Positions 38,603 to 47,017 of a stretch of 64,000 nucleotides of DNA are shown one piece after another. The position numbers were made by a program, and so were the translations under genes. The DNA comes from Algibacter miyuki (GTDB taxonomy: Bacteria > Bacteroidota > Bacteroidia > Flavobacteriales > Flavobacteriaceae). Numbering within the stretch: position 1 is the stretch's first letter; each line of letters begins with the position of its first letter. Location of the stretch: NCBI RefSeq assembly GCF_030409805.1, contig NZ_JAUFQP010000007.1:434001-498000 (forward strand), given 5' to 3'. The notes beneath the pieces were generated by a model. That model ran no database searches, was not told where the DNA came from, and worked only from the letters and a program-made list of their open reading frames with translations.

Positions 38603-38998
38603 ATGAGAAAATCGATTTTGTTGCCTGCCTTGTTATTGTTAAGTATGCTGTTTATGGCTTTTGGGCGCAAGGAAGATGATGATGACACTATTGATGGTGA
38701 TCGTTTAAAATTATCTGAATTAAAAACTGAAATCGATGCTCTTATAAATACTTCGGTTTGTGATGACACTTATAATTGCGAGTTTATCGCCTATGGCAGT
38801 AAAGCTTGTGGAGGCCCTCAAGGCTATTTAGTGTATTCTACATCTATTGACGTAGAAAGCCTAAAAACTATGGTAGAAAACTATAACCAAGCTGAAGCTG
38901 ATTTTAATACAAAATGGAATATTTCATCAAATTGTTCTACACCAAACCCACCAAGCGAAATAATTTGCGAAAATAACAAGTGCGTGGCTGTTTTTTAA
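38603..38998 (+). CDS. Secreted protein with conserved Cys pattern, function unknown
   Basis: 131 aa from the ATG at 38603. Signal peptide (RKSILLPALLLLSMLFMAFG) without a lipobox. The mature part has six to seven Cys (VCDDTYNCEF, SKACGGPQGYLVYS, SNCSTP, IICENNKCVAVF), likely disulfide-bonded in the periplasm. I recall similar proteins in other Bacteroidota but know no function. It lies 28 nt before plsC, though plsC has its own promoter box. Confidence 0.75.
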   Translation: MRKSILLPALLLLSMLFMAFGRKEDDDDTIDGDRLKLSELKTEIDALINTSVCDDTYNCEFIAYGSKACGGPQGYLVYSTSIDVESLKTMVENYNQAEADFNTKWNISSNCSTPNPPSEIICENNKCVAVF

Positions 38999-39013
38999 GA
39001 CTAAGTTTTTACT

Positions 39014-39021
39014 TATTTTTG
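39014..39021 (+). promoter_or_regulatory. -7 box only 4 nt before the plsC ATG
   Basis: TATTTTTG preceded at 17 nt by TTTT. With normal spacing, transcription would begin at or next to the ATG at 39026, suggesting a leaderless plsC-desaturase mRNA. Confidence 0.45.
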
Positions 39022-39025
39022 GAGC

Positions 39026-39763
39026 ATGCTAAAATTAATCTCATATCCGATTACCTTAATTTATGCCTTGGCGTTTTTGCTCACCATTGTCATATTTCAC
39101 CCTATACAAGCTATTGGTCATCGAGTTTTTGGATATCATGGACTAAAAAAAACAGTAGATGCGCTGCAATTTTGCCTCATGCGCTGTTTAAATATTTTAG
39201 GTACGCGTTTTAGTTTTGATAATCCTTATGATATCCCTACCGATCAGCCCATTATTGTGGTGTCTAATCACCAGAGTATGTACGATATATCTCCACTTAT
39301 GTGGTATATGCGCAAGCATCATCCTAAATTTATTAGTAAAATAGAATTAGGAAAAGGGATTCCGAGTGTGTCTTACAATTTACGTCATGGTGGTTCGGTT
39401 TTAATCGATAGAAAAAATCCAAGACAAGCCCTGCCTGCCATTATGAAATTTGGTGAGTATATTGAAAAAACCAAACGTGCGGCCGTTATTTTCCCTGAAG
39501 GTACCCGCAGTATTGATGGTACACCAAAGCCTTTTCAAACAAAAGGTTTAGAAATTTTAATTAAAAAAATGCCTTCGGCTTTAATTGTACCCATTACTAT
39601 AAATAACTCCTGGAAAACACTGCGTTATGGCAAATTTCCTATGGGTTTGGGCACACATATAAAATTTACCGTGCATAAGCCTATAAAAGTTAGTACCTTT
39701 GCTAATAGACACGACCTAATTAACCAAATAGAGACCACTATTACCGAACATATAACACTTTAA
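39026..39763 (+). CDS. plsC: 1-acyl-sn-glycerol-3-phosphate acyltransferase
   Basis: 245 aa. Adds the second acyl chain to make phosphatidic acid at the inner membrane. Membrane-bound N-terminus; catalytic HxxxxD in SNHQSMYDISP; substrate-binding FPEGTRS. Followed after 11 nt by an acyl-ACP desaturase gene, so membrane lipid acylation and unsaturation are probably co-expressed. Confidence 0.95.
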   Translation: MLKLISYPITLIYALAFLLTIVIFHPIQAIGHRVFGYHGLKKTVDALQFCLMRCLNILGTRFSFDNPYDIPTDQPIIVVSNHQSMYDISPLMWYMRKHHPKFISKIELGKGIPSVSYNLRHGGSVLIDRKNPRQALPAIMKFGEYIEKTKRAAVIFPEGTRSIDGTPKPFQTKGLEILIKKMPSALIVPITINNSWKTLRYGKFPMGLGTHIKFTVHKPIKVSTFANRHDLINQIETTITEHITL

Positions 39764-39774
39764 ACACAAACATC

Positions 39775-40773
39775 ATGGCCTTAAAAAATAAGAGATTTGA
39801 AGTAATGAAATTCTTGGAAAAGGATATTGACACTTTAGTGGAAAAATATTTAATTCCGATTGAAAAAATATGGCAACCAACAGATTTTTTACCAAATTCG
39901 GAAGGTAACAATGAAGACTTTTTTGAAGATGTTAGAGAAATTAGAGAGTTAGCAAAAGAGCTACCTTACGATTTCTGGGTGGTTTTAGTAGGTGATATGA
40001 TTACTGAAGAAGCGCTACCAACGTACGAATCGTGGTTGATGGATGTGGAAGGTGTAGATCAAGTTAATGGTAAAAATGGTTGGGCCAAATGGGTTAGCCA
40101 ATGGACTGCTGAAGAAAATCGCCATGGCGATGTACTTAATAAATACCTTTACCTTTCGGGGCGTGTAAATATGCGCGAAATTGAAGTTACCACTCAGCAT
40201 TTAATTGCCGATGGTTTTGATATTGGAACCGATAGAGATCCTTATAAAAACTTTGTTTACACAAGTTTCCAAGAGTTAGCAACCTACGTATCGCACAACC
40301 GTGTGGCTAAAATGGCTAAAGACATGGGCAACAAGCGTTTGGCTAAAATGTGTAAAATTATCGCTGGTGATGAAATGAGACACCACCATGCTTACTCGGA
40401 ATTTGTTGAACGTATTTTTGAAGTAGATCCTAACCAAATGATGATGGCGTTTCATTACATGATGAAACAAAAAATCACGATGCCTGCTCACTTTTTACGT
40501 GAAACTGGCGGTAAAATTGGTTCGGCATTCGAAGAGTTTTCTAATACAGCACAACGTATTGGGGTTTATACTTCTATGGATTATATTGATATTTTAGATA
40601 AACTAATTAAGCGTTGGGAGATTGATAAAATAACCAACCTTAATGATGAAGCTGAAAAAGCTAGAGATTACCTAATGAAATTACCTTCTAGAATGACTCG
40701 CGTTGCAGAACGTATGAAAGTTCCAGAAAACTCGTTTGAGTTTAAATGGGTGCAACCAGCAATTATTAAATAG
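39775..40773 (+). CDS. Acyl-ACP desaturase (di-iron, soluble type)
   Basis: 332 aa. The di-iron site motifs EENRHG and DEMRHH are intact, with further Glu ligands in DMITEEALPTYE. Introduces a double bond into acyl-ACP and thus sets membrane fluidity. Forms an operon with plsC; a hairpin terminator follows. Confidence 0.94.
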   Translation: MALKNKRFEVMKFLEKDIDTLVEKYLIPIEKIWQPTDFLPNSEGNNEDFFEDVREIRELAKELPYDFWVVLVGDMITEEALPTYESWLMDVEGVDQVNGKNGWAKWVSQWTAEENRHGDVLNKYLYLSGRVNMREIEVTTQHLIADGFDIGTDRDPYKNFVYTSFQELATYVSHNRVAKMAKDMGNKRLAKMCKIIAGDEMRHHHAYSEFVERIFEVDPNQMMMAFHYMMKQKITMPAHFLRETGGKIGSAFEEFSNTAQRIGVYTSMDYIDILDKLIKRWEIDKITNLNDEAEKARDYLMKLPSRMTRVAERMKVPENSFEFKWVQPAIIK

Positions 40774-40823
40774 TTTGGTTTAGGTTAAAAATTAAACCGA
40801 ACAAAAACGAATAAAATTTTATG

Positions 40824-40861
40824 AACCTCTGAAAAATGAATTCCGTTTTTTAGAGGTTTTT
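40824..40861 (+). terminator. Terminator after the plsC-desaturase operon
   Basis: AACCTCTGAAAAA and TTTTTTAGAGGTT (one G-T pair) around a short loop, then T. Confidence 0.75.
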
Positions 40862-40868
40862 ATATATT

Positions 40869-41789
40869 ATGACGTTATTTAACCAAGATAAAGATTATAT
40901 AAAACGTGTAAACCTAGCGTTATCTTTTATTGATACACATTTAAATTCTAATGTATTATCTTTAGAAAGCATCTCGGAAGTGGCTTCGTTTTCGCCTTTT
41001 CATTTTCATCGTATTTTTAAAATTATTATTGGCGAAACTCTAAACAGTTACATTAACCGGAAACGTTTAGAACAAGCCGCAGCCGCTTTAATTCATAAAA
41101 AAGATTTGACGGTTACCGAAATTGCTATGCAAAGTGGCTTTAGTAGCAACTCCAGTTTCAGTAGAGCTTTTAAGAAATTTTATGCCGTTAGCCCTTCAGT
41201 ATTTAGAACAAATCATCCGCATAAATTTAGCAAGATAAGTACAATTGAAAGCAAGAATGGTCAAGAGAAAAGCAATACAGAACAGTACATTTGTAACATC
41301 AATAATCATTTAAATTGGGTTACTATGTATGCCACAATAGAAATTAAAACACTTCCTGAATTACATTTAGCCAGCGTAACACATATTGGTGTTAATAATA
41401 TTGAAAATGCTTTTGAACGCATTATAAAATGGGCCATTCCACAAGGTTTAATGCAAGATCCGGAAACAAAATTAGTCCGCCTATTTCATGATAGCTTTAA
41501 AATTACCACTCCCGATAAAGTACGTATGAGTATTGGTGTTTTAACTGAAAAGGATTTTTTAGTTGATGCTGATATTCAGAAAACCAGTACAACACCAGGA
41601 AAATATATTGTAGGTCATTTTGAAATACCTATTGAAGATTTTGAAAAATCGTGGAATAGCCTTTATATTTGGATGCACGATAATGGTTATAAAAAAGCCG
41701 AAGGTGCTCCGTTTGAAATATACCAAAACGATATGCGCCAACATCCTGAAGGATTAGCTGTTGTTGACTTTCACATACCTATTGTTTAA
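40869..41789 (+). CDS. AraC-family regulator with GyrI-like effector domain
   Basis: 306 aa. N-terminal AraC double helix-turn-helix (about 12-115; FHFHRIFKIIIGETLNSYIN and GFSSNSSFSRAFKKFYAVSP). C-terminal GyrI-like small-molecule-binding domain (about 155-306; MYATIEIKTLPELHLASVTH, EGAPFEIYQND). Reversed domain order compared with classical AraC, as in Rob/SoxS-like multidrug sensors. Target genes not evident. Confidence 0.93.
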   Translation: MTLFNQDKDYIKRVNLALSFIDTHLNSNVLSLESISEVASFSPFHFHRIFKIIIGETLNSYINRKRLEQAAAALIHKKDLTVTEIAMQSGFSSNSSFSRAFKKFYAVSPSVFRTNHPHKFSKISTIESKNGQEKSNTEQYICNINNHLNWVTMYATIEIKTLPELHLASVTHIGVNNIENAFERIIKWAIPQGLMQDPETKLVRLFHDSFKITTPDKVRMSIGVLTEKDFLVDADIQKTSTTPGKYIVGHFEIPIEDFEKSWNSLYIWMHDNGYKKAEGAPFEIYQNDMRQHPEGLAVVDFHIPIV

Positions 41790-41817
41790 GCCATTTAATA
41801 AAAACTTAATAATGTTA

Positions 41818-42312
41818 ATGAAAAAAATAATCACTATATCTTTTATACTATCTAGTTTTTACTTCATTCAAAAAACTCATTCACAAGAAAGTACTGCTAC
41901 ACGAGAAGAATGTCTTGAATTTATAAAAGAAAATACTATTTACTTTAACCTTATGAAACATGAGAGTAGTGAATATTATCAAACAAAAATTGAAGAAAAT
42001 AAATTAATTACAATTACTCCAACATCATCATTTGAAACGAATCTAAATAAAATATCCAATGTAGGTAACATAGAGTTTGGTTATGATATTGGTCATTGGA
42101 ATGATGATAAGTTCGAATTTAATTACGTAACAATTTATACCTTCGGTGATTCTGTTCTGCAAACAGATTTCGATTCTAATCAACAGTTTTTTTTTTCGAC
42201 TACTAATTTGTATTTTCCTAAAAAAAATTTATCAGAAGTATATAGATTAATAAAAGCATTTAAGAGATTAACCTATTGGAATCGTCAGGAGAGGAAAAAA
42301 AGTAAATTTTAA
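41818..42312 (+). CDS. Secreted protein of unknown function
   Basis: 164 aa from the ATG at 41818; another ATG lies 6 nt upstream. Signal peptide (KKIITISFILSSFYFIQKTH) then SQ. The body is rich in aromatic beta-strands (FGYDIGHWNDDKFEFNYVTI) and ends in a basic helix (RLIKAFKRLTYWNRQERKKS). Not recognised. It follows the AraC/GyrI gene by 28 nt and may be co-transcribed. Confidence 0.65.
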   Translation: MKKIITISFILSSFYFIQKTHSQESTATREECLEFIKENTIYFNLMKHESSEYYQTKIEENKLITITPTSSFETNLNKISNVGNIEFGYDIGHWNDDKFEFNYVTIYTFGDSVLQTDFDSNQQFFFSTTNLYFPKKNLSEVYRLIKAFKRLTYWNRQERKKSKF

Positions 42313-42423
42313 TATGTTTTTTTTTGACCTAACAACTTTACAACAAAGCTCTTGCTTTAAACAAAAAAAACTTTGCTCGAATCTTACATCTCACACCACC
42401 AAATTAACAACATATAGTTACAA

Positions 42424-43080
42424 ATGACCAATCAAGAAAACCATATTAAACAAACCATCGTCTTTGTAAAAAAAGAACTTAAAAATGCTGAAGGTGGCCA
42501 CGATTGGTTTCATATAGAACGGGTTTATAAAAATGCGCTTTTAATTTCAAAAACAGAACAAGTAGATGGGTTTATTGTAGCTTTAGGTGCCCTACTCCAT
42601 GATATTGCAGATAGCAAATTTAACAATGGCGATGAAACGGTTGGCCCAAAAGTGGCTCGTGAGTTTCTATTAAAAATAAACGTTGATCCAAAGGTTATTG
42701 ATCACGTGGTTAAAATAATTGAAAACATCTCTTTTAAAGGCGGAAACACAGAACAAAAGTTTACTTCACCAGAATTAAAAGTTGTGCAAGATGCCGACAG
42801 ACTAGATGCTATTGGAGCAATTGGTATTGCACGTTGTTTCAATTACGGTGGCTTTAAAGATAGAGCACTTTATGATCCTGAAATTAAGCCAAATCTCAAC
42901 ATGAGCAAAGCAGAATATAAGACATCCACTGCACCAACAATAAATCATTTTTACGAGAAGCTCCTGCTTTTAAAAGATAGAATGAATACGGAAACAGGCA
43001 AACAAATTGCTAACCAAAGGCACATTTATATGCAAGGCTTTTTAGACCAGTTTTATAAAGAATGGGAAGGAGAAGCGTAA
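42424..43080 (+). CDS. HD-domain phosphohydrolase
   Basis: 218 aa. Metal ligands of the HD superfamily are visible: His in GGHDWFHIERV, the HD pair in ALLHDIADSKF, and a distal Asp in VVQDADRLDAIGAIG. Same type as E. coli YedJ. Cytoplasmic; substrate, probably a nucleotide or phosphoester, unknown. Confidence 0.92.
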   Translation: MTNQENHIKQTIVFVKKELKNAEGGHDWFHIERVYKNALLISKTEQVDGFIVALGALLHDIADSKFNNGDETVGPKVAREFLLKINVDPKVIDHVVKIIENISFKGGNTEQKFTSPELKVVQDADRLDAIGAIGIARCFNYGGFKDRALYDPEIKPNLNMSKAEYKTSTAPTINHFYEKLLLLKDRMNTETGKQIANQRHIYMQGFLDQFYKEWEGEA

Positions 43081-43082
43081 AT

Positions 43083-43136
43083 AAATCATTTTTTAATCTA
43101 TCGCACTTTAAAATACGACAGATTAAAATGATTTTT
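43083..43136. terminator. Hairpin between convergent HD and AraC/cupin genes
   Basis: AAATCATTTTTTAATCT and AGATTAAAATGATTT pair with a two-base bulge, and an inner TCG/CGA adds to the stem. A T-run follows on plus. Probably terminates both convergent genes. Confidence 0.6.
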
Positions 43137-43137
43137 A

Positions 43138-44010
43138 CTATTGAATTATATGTTTAATTTCTTTTCGGTATTGCGATGCGCTTTTCCCGGTAATTTCATT
43201 AAACTGCTTATTGAAATGCGAAAAGTTATTAAATCCACATTCAAAACAAACATCGGCAATACTCATTTGGCTTTCATTTAAAAGCTTCGTGGCGTGCACA
43301 ACTCTATATTCGTTTACCAATTGCGTAAATGTTTTTCCTGTGGTTTTTTTAAAGTAACGACAAAACGCCGGAACCGTCATACTTACCTCGTTGGCAATAT
43401 CATCTAAAGCAATATGCTCGTTAAAATTGGCATTGATATATTTATATATGGTATTAATCTTATCACTGTCCTGTGGATTGGTTTCTAAAGCAATTCCGTC
43501 GGCATTTAATAAGGTATAATCATCTGTCTTAGATAAGTGATTCAAAATTTCTAAAAACTTAATCATGCGCTTTAAACCGTCATGTTCTAGAAGTTTTTCA
43601 ATTTTAAGTCCAATTTTCTTTTTAGTATCTATTTGAAAACGGATGCCTTTCTTGGCGCGCTCAAACAAAGCAACAATATTGGCCATTTCTGGCACTGTTA
43701 AAAAATCGTCACCTAAAAAATTAGATGCAAACTGTACCGTAGTTTCTGTTCCGTTAGCCGTAAGCCTATCGGTAAACCCATTATGTGGTAAATTAGCACC
43801 AATTAAAATAAGTTGACTATTATTAAAGTAAGATAAGTGATTTCCAATGTGTGTTTTCCCTTGTCCTTTGTTTACATAAACAAGTTCCAATTCGGGGTGA
43901 AAATGCCAAAAAGCCTTGCTTTTATCCGCACTTTCGCCGTGTTGCCTAACCAAAATAGAGCTACCAAAACTAGGGCTAATCTTTTCTAATGTAGGTTTTT
44001 TAATAATCAT
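43138..44010 (-). CDS. AraC-family regulator with N-terminal cupin
   Basis: 290 aa from the ATG at 44010; a TTG 9 nt upstream is less likely. N-terminal cupin sensor domain (about 30-110; FWHFHPELELVYVNKGQGKT) and C-terminal AraC DNA-binding domain (about 190-290; FCRYFKKTTGKTFTQLVNEY, CFECGFNNFSHFNKQFNEIT). Divergent from the first of the four tandem paralogues, sharing a 203-nt gap with repeated TTAAC motifs. It is the best candidate regulator of that array by position; this is not shown. Confidence 0.93.
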   Translation of the reverse strand: MIIKKPTLEKISPSFGSSILVRQHGESADKSKAFWHFHPELELVYVNKGQGKTHIGNHLSYFNNSQLILIGANLPHNGFTDRLTANGTETTVQFASNFLGDDFLTVPEMANIVALFERAKKGIRFQIDTKKKIGLKIEKLLEHDGLKRMIKFLEILNHLSKTDDYTLLNADGIALETNPQDSDKINTIYKYINANFNEHIALDDIANEVSMTVPAFCRYFKKTTGKTFTQLVNEYRVVHATKLLNESQMSIADVCFECGFNNFSHFNKQFNEITGKSASQYRKEIKHIIQ

Positions 44011-44026
44011 AGAGAGCAATTTGCTG

Positions 44027-44034
44027 CAAAATTA
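44027..44034 (-). promoter_or_regulatory. Candidate -7 box of the AraC/cupin gene
   Basis: Minus strand TAATTTTG, exact consensus, 16 nt before the ATG at 44010. No good -33 partner. Confidence 0.4.
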
Positions 44035-44085
44035 CGATATATTATGCATACATTATATATTTATTTACCTTTAATCTGTGTTATT

Positions 44086-44117
44086 TTAACTTAACACGAG
44101 GTTAACATTCCGTTAAC
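44086..44117. repeat. Four TTAAC direct repeats in the AraC-array gap
   Basis: TTAAC begins at 44086, 44091, 44102 and 44113; the last three are spaced 11 bp, one helical turn. The last two are GTTAAC palindromes. Candidate protein-binding sites between the regulator and array copy 1. Confidence 0.45.
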
Positions 44118-44125
44118 AGATAATT

Positions 44126-44183
44126 TAGCACATAAAGTGGTCAAAATTGATGTTTTCTAAAGCGTAATGCTCCTGTATCTTTG
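44126..44183 (+). promoter_or_regulatory. Array promoter 1: conserved upstream element plus -7 box
   Basis: TAGCACATAAA (44126) and a TTGATGTTTT segment precede the -7 box TATCTTTG (44176-44183). Spacing from TAGC to the first base of the -7 box is 50 nt, the same as in the other three copies. ATG follows 30 nt after the box. Confidence 0.75.
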
Positions 44184-44213
44184 CAGAGTAATTCATCATT
44201 AAATGCCCAAATC

Positions 44214-44810
44214 ATGAAAGACGCTATTATCATCTCAAAAAAAATTGTATTAACTGCCACTTTATGTGCTGGTTTATTAGCCAATGCCGGAACTAACAAT
44301 AACATCTTCGATAAAAGAGATGTTGTTAAAACCGCATTAACCATTAACAATGTTAAAGAAGGGAATGTTTTATCTATTAAAGATAACTACGGCACTACTT
44401 TATATAAAGAGTTTATTGAAGCATCTGGAACCTATAATAAAGGATTTGATTTAACCGCATTGCCAAATGGCGATTATGTTTTTGAAATAAATAAAGATGT
44501 TGAAATTAAAATTATACCTTTTACAGTAATTAGTAATGAGGTTGTTTTTAATAAAGCAGCAGAAGTAACGGTTTTTAAACCAACTGTTAGAATGGAAAAC
44601 AATTTTCTTTTCATCTCACAATTATCTCTGAATGCTTCACCATTGGAAATTGAAATTTACGCAGACGTAAATGGTAGTTATGAGTTATTACATTCGGATA
44701 AAACTGAAAATGCTCAAATTATAGAAAAAACGTTCAAGCTTGAAAAAGGAAATTATAAAATAAAAATTAACTCTGAAAATCAAGAGTATACAAAATTCAT
44801 TAATAATTAG
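44214..44810 (+). CDS. Tandem secreted paralogue 1
   Basis: 198 aa from the ATG at 44214. Signal peptide ends near LLANAG. The N-terminal half (about 35-105) carries the family core VKTALTINNVKEGNVLSIKD, LYKEF, KGFDLTALPNGDYVFE. This looks like the small beta-sandwich also used in T9SS sorting domains and FlgD-like Ig folds. The C-terminal half (about 115-198) is a second beta domain ending EYTKFINN. No Cys and no catalytic motif. First of four tandem copies, each its own transcription unit. Function unknown; periplasmic or surface location is inferred from the signal peptide. Confidence 0.8.
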   Translation: MKDAIIISKKIVLTATLCAGLLANAGTNNNIFDKRDVVKTALTINNVKEGNVLSIKDNYGTTLYKEFIEASGTYNKGFDLTALPNGDYVFEINKDVEIKIIPFTVISNEVVFNKAAEVTVFKPTVRMENNFLFISQLSLNASPLEIEIYADVNGSYELLHSDKTENAQIIEKTFKLEKGNYKIKINSENQEYTKFINN

Positions 44811-44842
44811 TTTAATGTCTTATTTAGTTTAGTTTAGTTGGT

Positions 44843-44872
44843 AAAGTGGGCTGTGGTGGCCCACTTTTTTTT
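44843..44872 (+). terminator. Terminator of array copy 1
   Basis: AAAGTGGGC - TGTGGTG - GCCCACTTT then T. The sequence from the stop to here is nearly identical to that after copy 2. Confidence 0.92.
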
Positions 44873-45060
44873 GCTTTAATTTGAACTAGAACCGACCATC
44901 CTTTTTTTTAAACGTCACTTTTTTCACCATAATATTACTACTTCTTTTTTCCTCCTATTACATAGATAAATACTATTACCGTTTACCGATTTTTCTATAT
45001 TCAGATACATCATTTCAACACCAGTAATAGCATCATAATAAGCACATTTAACTATAAAAT

Positions 45061-45102
45061 ATGCTATTTTACCTCAACCAGAACAAATGGTTAAAATAGC
45101 AT
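45061..45102. repeat. Inverted repeat upstream of array copy 2
   Basis: ATGCTATTTTACC (45061-45073) and GGTTAAAATAGCAT (45089-45102) are reverse complements apart from one inserted T. The right arm runs into the conserved array element, so a dimer could bind here. Copies 3 and 4 have a different but mutually similar inverted repeat further upstream (TAATTACC ... GGTAnATTA, near 46018-46044 and 46961-46988). Confidence 0.5.
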
Positions 45103-45154
45103 ACAAATGCATTAAAATCAATACATTGACTTTGGTTAAGCGGTTGTATTTTTG
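45091..45154 (+). promoter_or_regulatory. Array promoter 2
   Basis: TTAAAATAGCATACAAA then ATTAAAATCAAT, a TTG at 45126, and the -7 box TATTTTTG at 45147-45154. TAGC to -7 is 50 nt; -7 to ATG 28 nt. TTG-N18-TATTTTTG is a good Bacteroidota promoter. Confidence 0.8.
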
Positions 45155-45182
45155 CCCCATCAAACAATGAGAAAACCATATT

Positions 45183-45776
45183 ATGAGAAATATATTAAAG
45201 TACGCAAAAAAAACCTTATTAACAGTAACCATGTTAACTGCATTAATAAGTAACGCAAACGAAAAAATAGCGATTGAAAAGAAAGGTCTTGTTAAAACTG
45301 CCTTAACTATTAACAATGTTAAAGAAGGAAATTTACTATCTATTAAAGATGTACATGGAATTACTTTATACAAAGAATTAATTTCTAAATCTGGAACTTA
45401 CAGAAAAGGATTTGACTTAACAGCTTTACCTGATGGCGAATATGTTTTTGAAGTTGATAAAGACCTTCAAATTAAAACCATTCCTTTTACAGTGAGTAAC
45501 AATAATGTAGTTTTTAACAAAACTAAAGAAGTAACAGAATTTAAACCTTTTGTAAAAAAACAAAACAATCTTGTTTACATCACACAACTGGCTCCAAATT
45601 ATGAAACTTTGGATATTAGCATTTACGCTAACTATGATGGAGAGTTTCAATTAATTCATTCTGATAAAGTTGAAAACACACAAGCGATTGAAAAAGCATA
45701 CCAACTTGAAAAAGGAAGTTATAAAATAGTATTACATAGTAATAACAAAGAATACACAAAATTCATTAACAACTAG
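45183..45776 (+). CDS. Tandem secreted paralogue 2
   Basis: 197 aa. Signal peptide ends near LISNANE. The same two-domain plan as the neighbouring copies: VKTALTINNVKEGNLLSIKD, KGFDLTALPDGEYVFEVDKD, IPFTV, then YITQLAP, LDISIYANYDGEFQLIHSDK and a terminal EYTKFINN. It is closest to copy 3 in the protein and to copy 1 in the 3' untranslated region. Monocistronic. Not recognised as a named family. Confidence 0.82.
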   Translation: MRNILKYAKKTLLTVTMLTALISNANEKIAIEKKGLVKTALTINNVKEGNLLSIKDVHGITLYKELISKSGTYRKGFDLTALPDGEYVFEVDKDLQIKTIPFTVSNNNVVFNKTKEVTEFKPFVKKQNNLVYITQLAPNYETLDISIYANYDGEFQLIHSDKVENTQAIEKAYQLEKGSYKIVLHSNNKEYTKFINN

Positions 45777-45806
45777 TTAATGTCTATTTAGTTTAGTTTA
45801 GTTGAT

Positions 45807-45834
45807 AGTGGGCTGTGGTGGCCCACTTTTTTTT
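45807..45834 (+). terminator. Terminator of array copy 2
   Basis: AGTGGGC - TGTGGTG - GCCCACT then T7; the same loop and stem as copy 1. Confidence 0.92.
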
Positions 45835-46063
45835 GCCCTAAACTGAACGACACGCACCTCTAGGTTTAAAAAAAATTCTCCAAAAAAATGTTCCAGTATA
45901 CTCGAAGCATTTTTCTATTTAATAAATACCTATCAAAATATAGTCGTTCAAAAAAAAGATCAATTAAAAACTAATTTACCTGGATATTTCAAAAACAAAC
46001 CCTCATCAAACATATAGGTAATTACCTACTATTTATGGTAGATTAATCGACACCTTTTACATA

Positions 46064-46128
46064 GGTAAAATAGCACATAAACTCATTAAAATCAATGTTT
46101 TACACCTTGGTAATCGGTTGTATTTTTG
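46064..46128 (+). promoter_or_regulatory. Array promoter 3
   Basis: GGTAAAATAGCACATAAA then CATTAAAATCAATGTTTTAC and the -7 box TATTTTTG at 46121-46128. TAGC to -7 is 50 nt and -7 to ATG 28 nt, as in copies 2 and 4. Confidence 0.8.
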
Positions 46129-46156
46129 ACCTATCAAACATTAAAATACCCAAGCT

Positions 46157-46750
46157 ATGAAAAACGTAATTAAACACTCGAAAAAAATCCTATTTGCAGT
46201 AACCTTGTTCACTGCCTCATTAGGTCATGCTATTGAAAAAGATCCAATCGCAGATAAAGGAGTTATCAAAACGGCATTAATTATTAGCAATGTTAAAGAA
46301 GGAAACTTACTATCTATAAAAGACTTAAACGGAAATATTCTTTATAAAGAATCTATTTCTGAAACTGGAACTTATAAAAAAGGATTCGATTTAACTGCCT
46401 TACCAAATGGTGATTATTTTTTCGAAGTTGATAAAGATCTAGAAGTTAAAACTATTCCGTTTACAGTAAAAGATAACAACGTTGTTTTTAACAAAACTGA
46501 AGAAATCACTGTTTTCAAACCTTATATTAAAGAACAAGGCGATTTTATTTTAATCTCAAAATTGGCTCCAAACTTTGAAGCTTTAGATATTAGTATCTAT
46601 GCCAATTATAACGGTGACTTTGAATTACTTCATTCGGATAAAATTGAAAACACACAAACCATAAAAAAAGCATACAAACTTGAAAAAGGGAGTTACAAAA
46701 TTGTCTTCAACTCAGATAATCACGAATACATAGAGTACATTAACAAATAA
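46157..46750 (+). CDS. Tandem secreted paralogue 3
   Basis: 197 aa. Signal peptide ends near LGHAIE. Family core NVKEGNLLSIKDLNGNILYK, KGFDLTALPNGDYFFEVDKD, IPFTV; second domain LDISIYANYNGDFELLHSDK, KKAYKLEKGSYKIVFNSDNH. Highly similar to copy 2 along the whole length. Own promoter and own terminator. Function unknown. Confidence 0.82.
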   Translation: MKNVIKHSKKILFAVTLFTASLGHAIEKDPIADKGVIKTALIISNVKEGNLLSIKDLNGNILYKESISETGTYKKGFDLTALPNGDYFFEVDKDLEVKTIPFTVKDNNVVFNKTEEITVFKPYIKEQGDFILISKLAPNFEALDISIYANYNGDFELLHSDKIENTQTIKKAYKLEKGSYKIVFNSDNHEYIEYINK

Positions 46751-46770
46751 CTAACTAACCAATTTGTTGA

Positions 46771-46799
46771 AAAGTGAGCTATAATAGCTCACTTTTTTT
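46771..46799 (+). terminator. Terminator of array copy 3
   Basis: AAAGTGAGCT - ATAAT - AGCTCACTTT then TTTT; same position as in copies 1 and 2 but a different stem. Confidence 0.9.
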
Positions 46800-47017
46800 G
46801 CTTTATATTGAAATGAAAAACCAGATGGATTATCTCTTTTTTATAATCCCTTTTTTCAACAAAACCAAATACACTTAAAGTCCAAAAATTTAATACTTCC
46901 TCATTATTTTAATTTCAAAACGGTCTATTCATCTCCATATAACATTTGCCATATCTATACTTAATTACCCCCCATTTATGGTAAATTAATTAACCTAATC
47001 ATAATAATATAATAACG

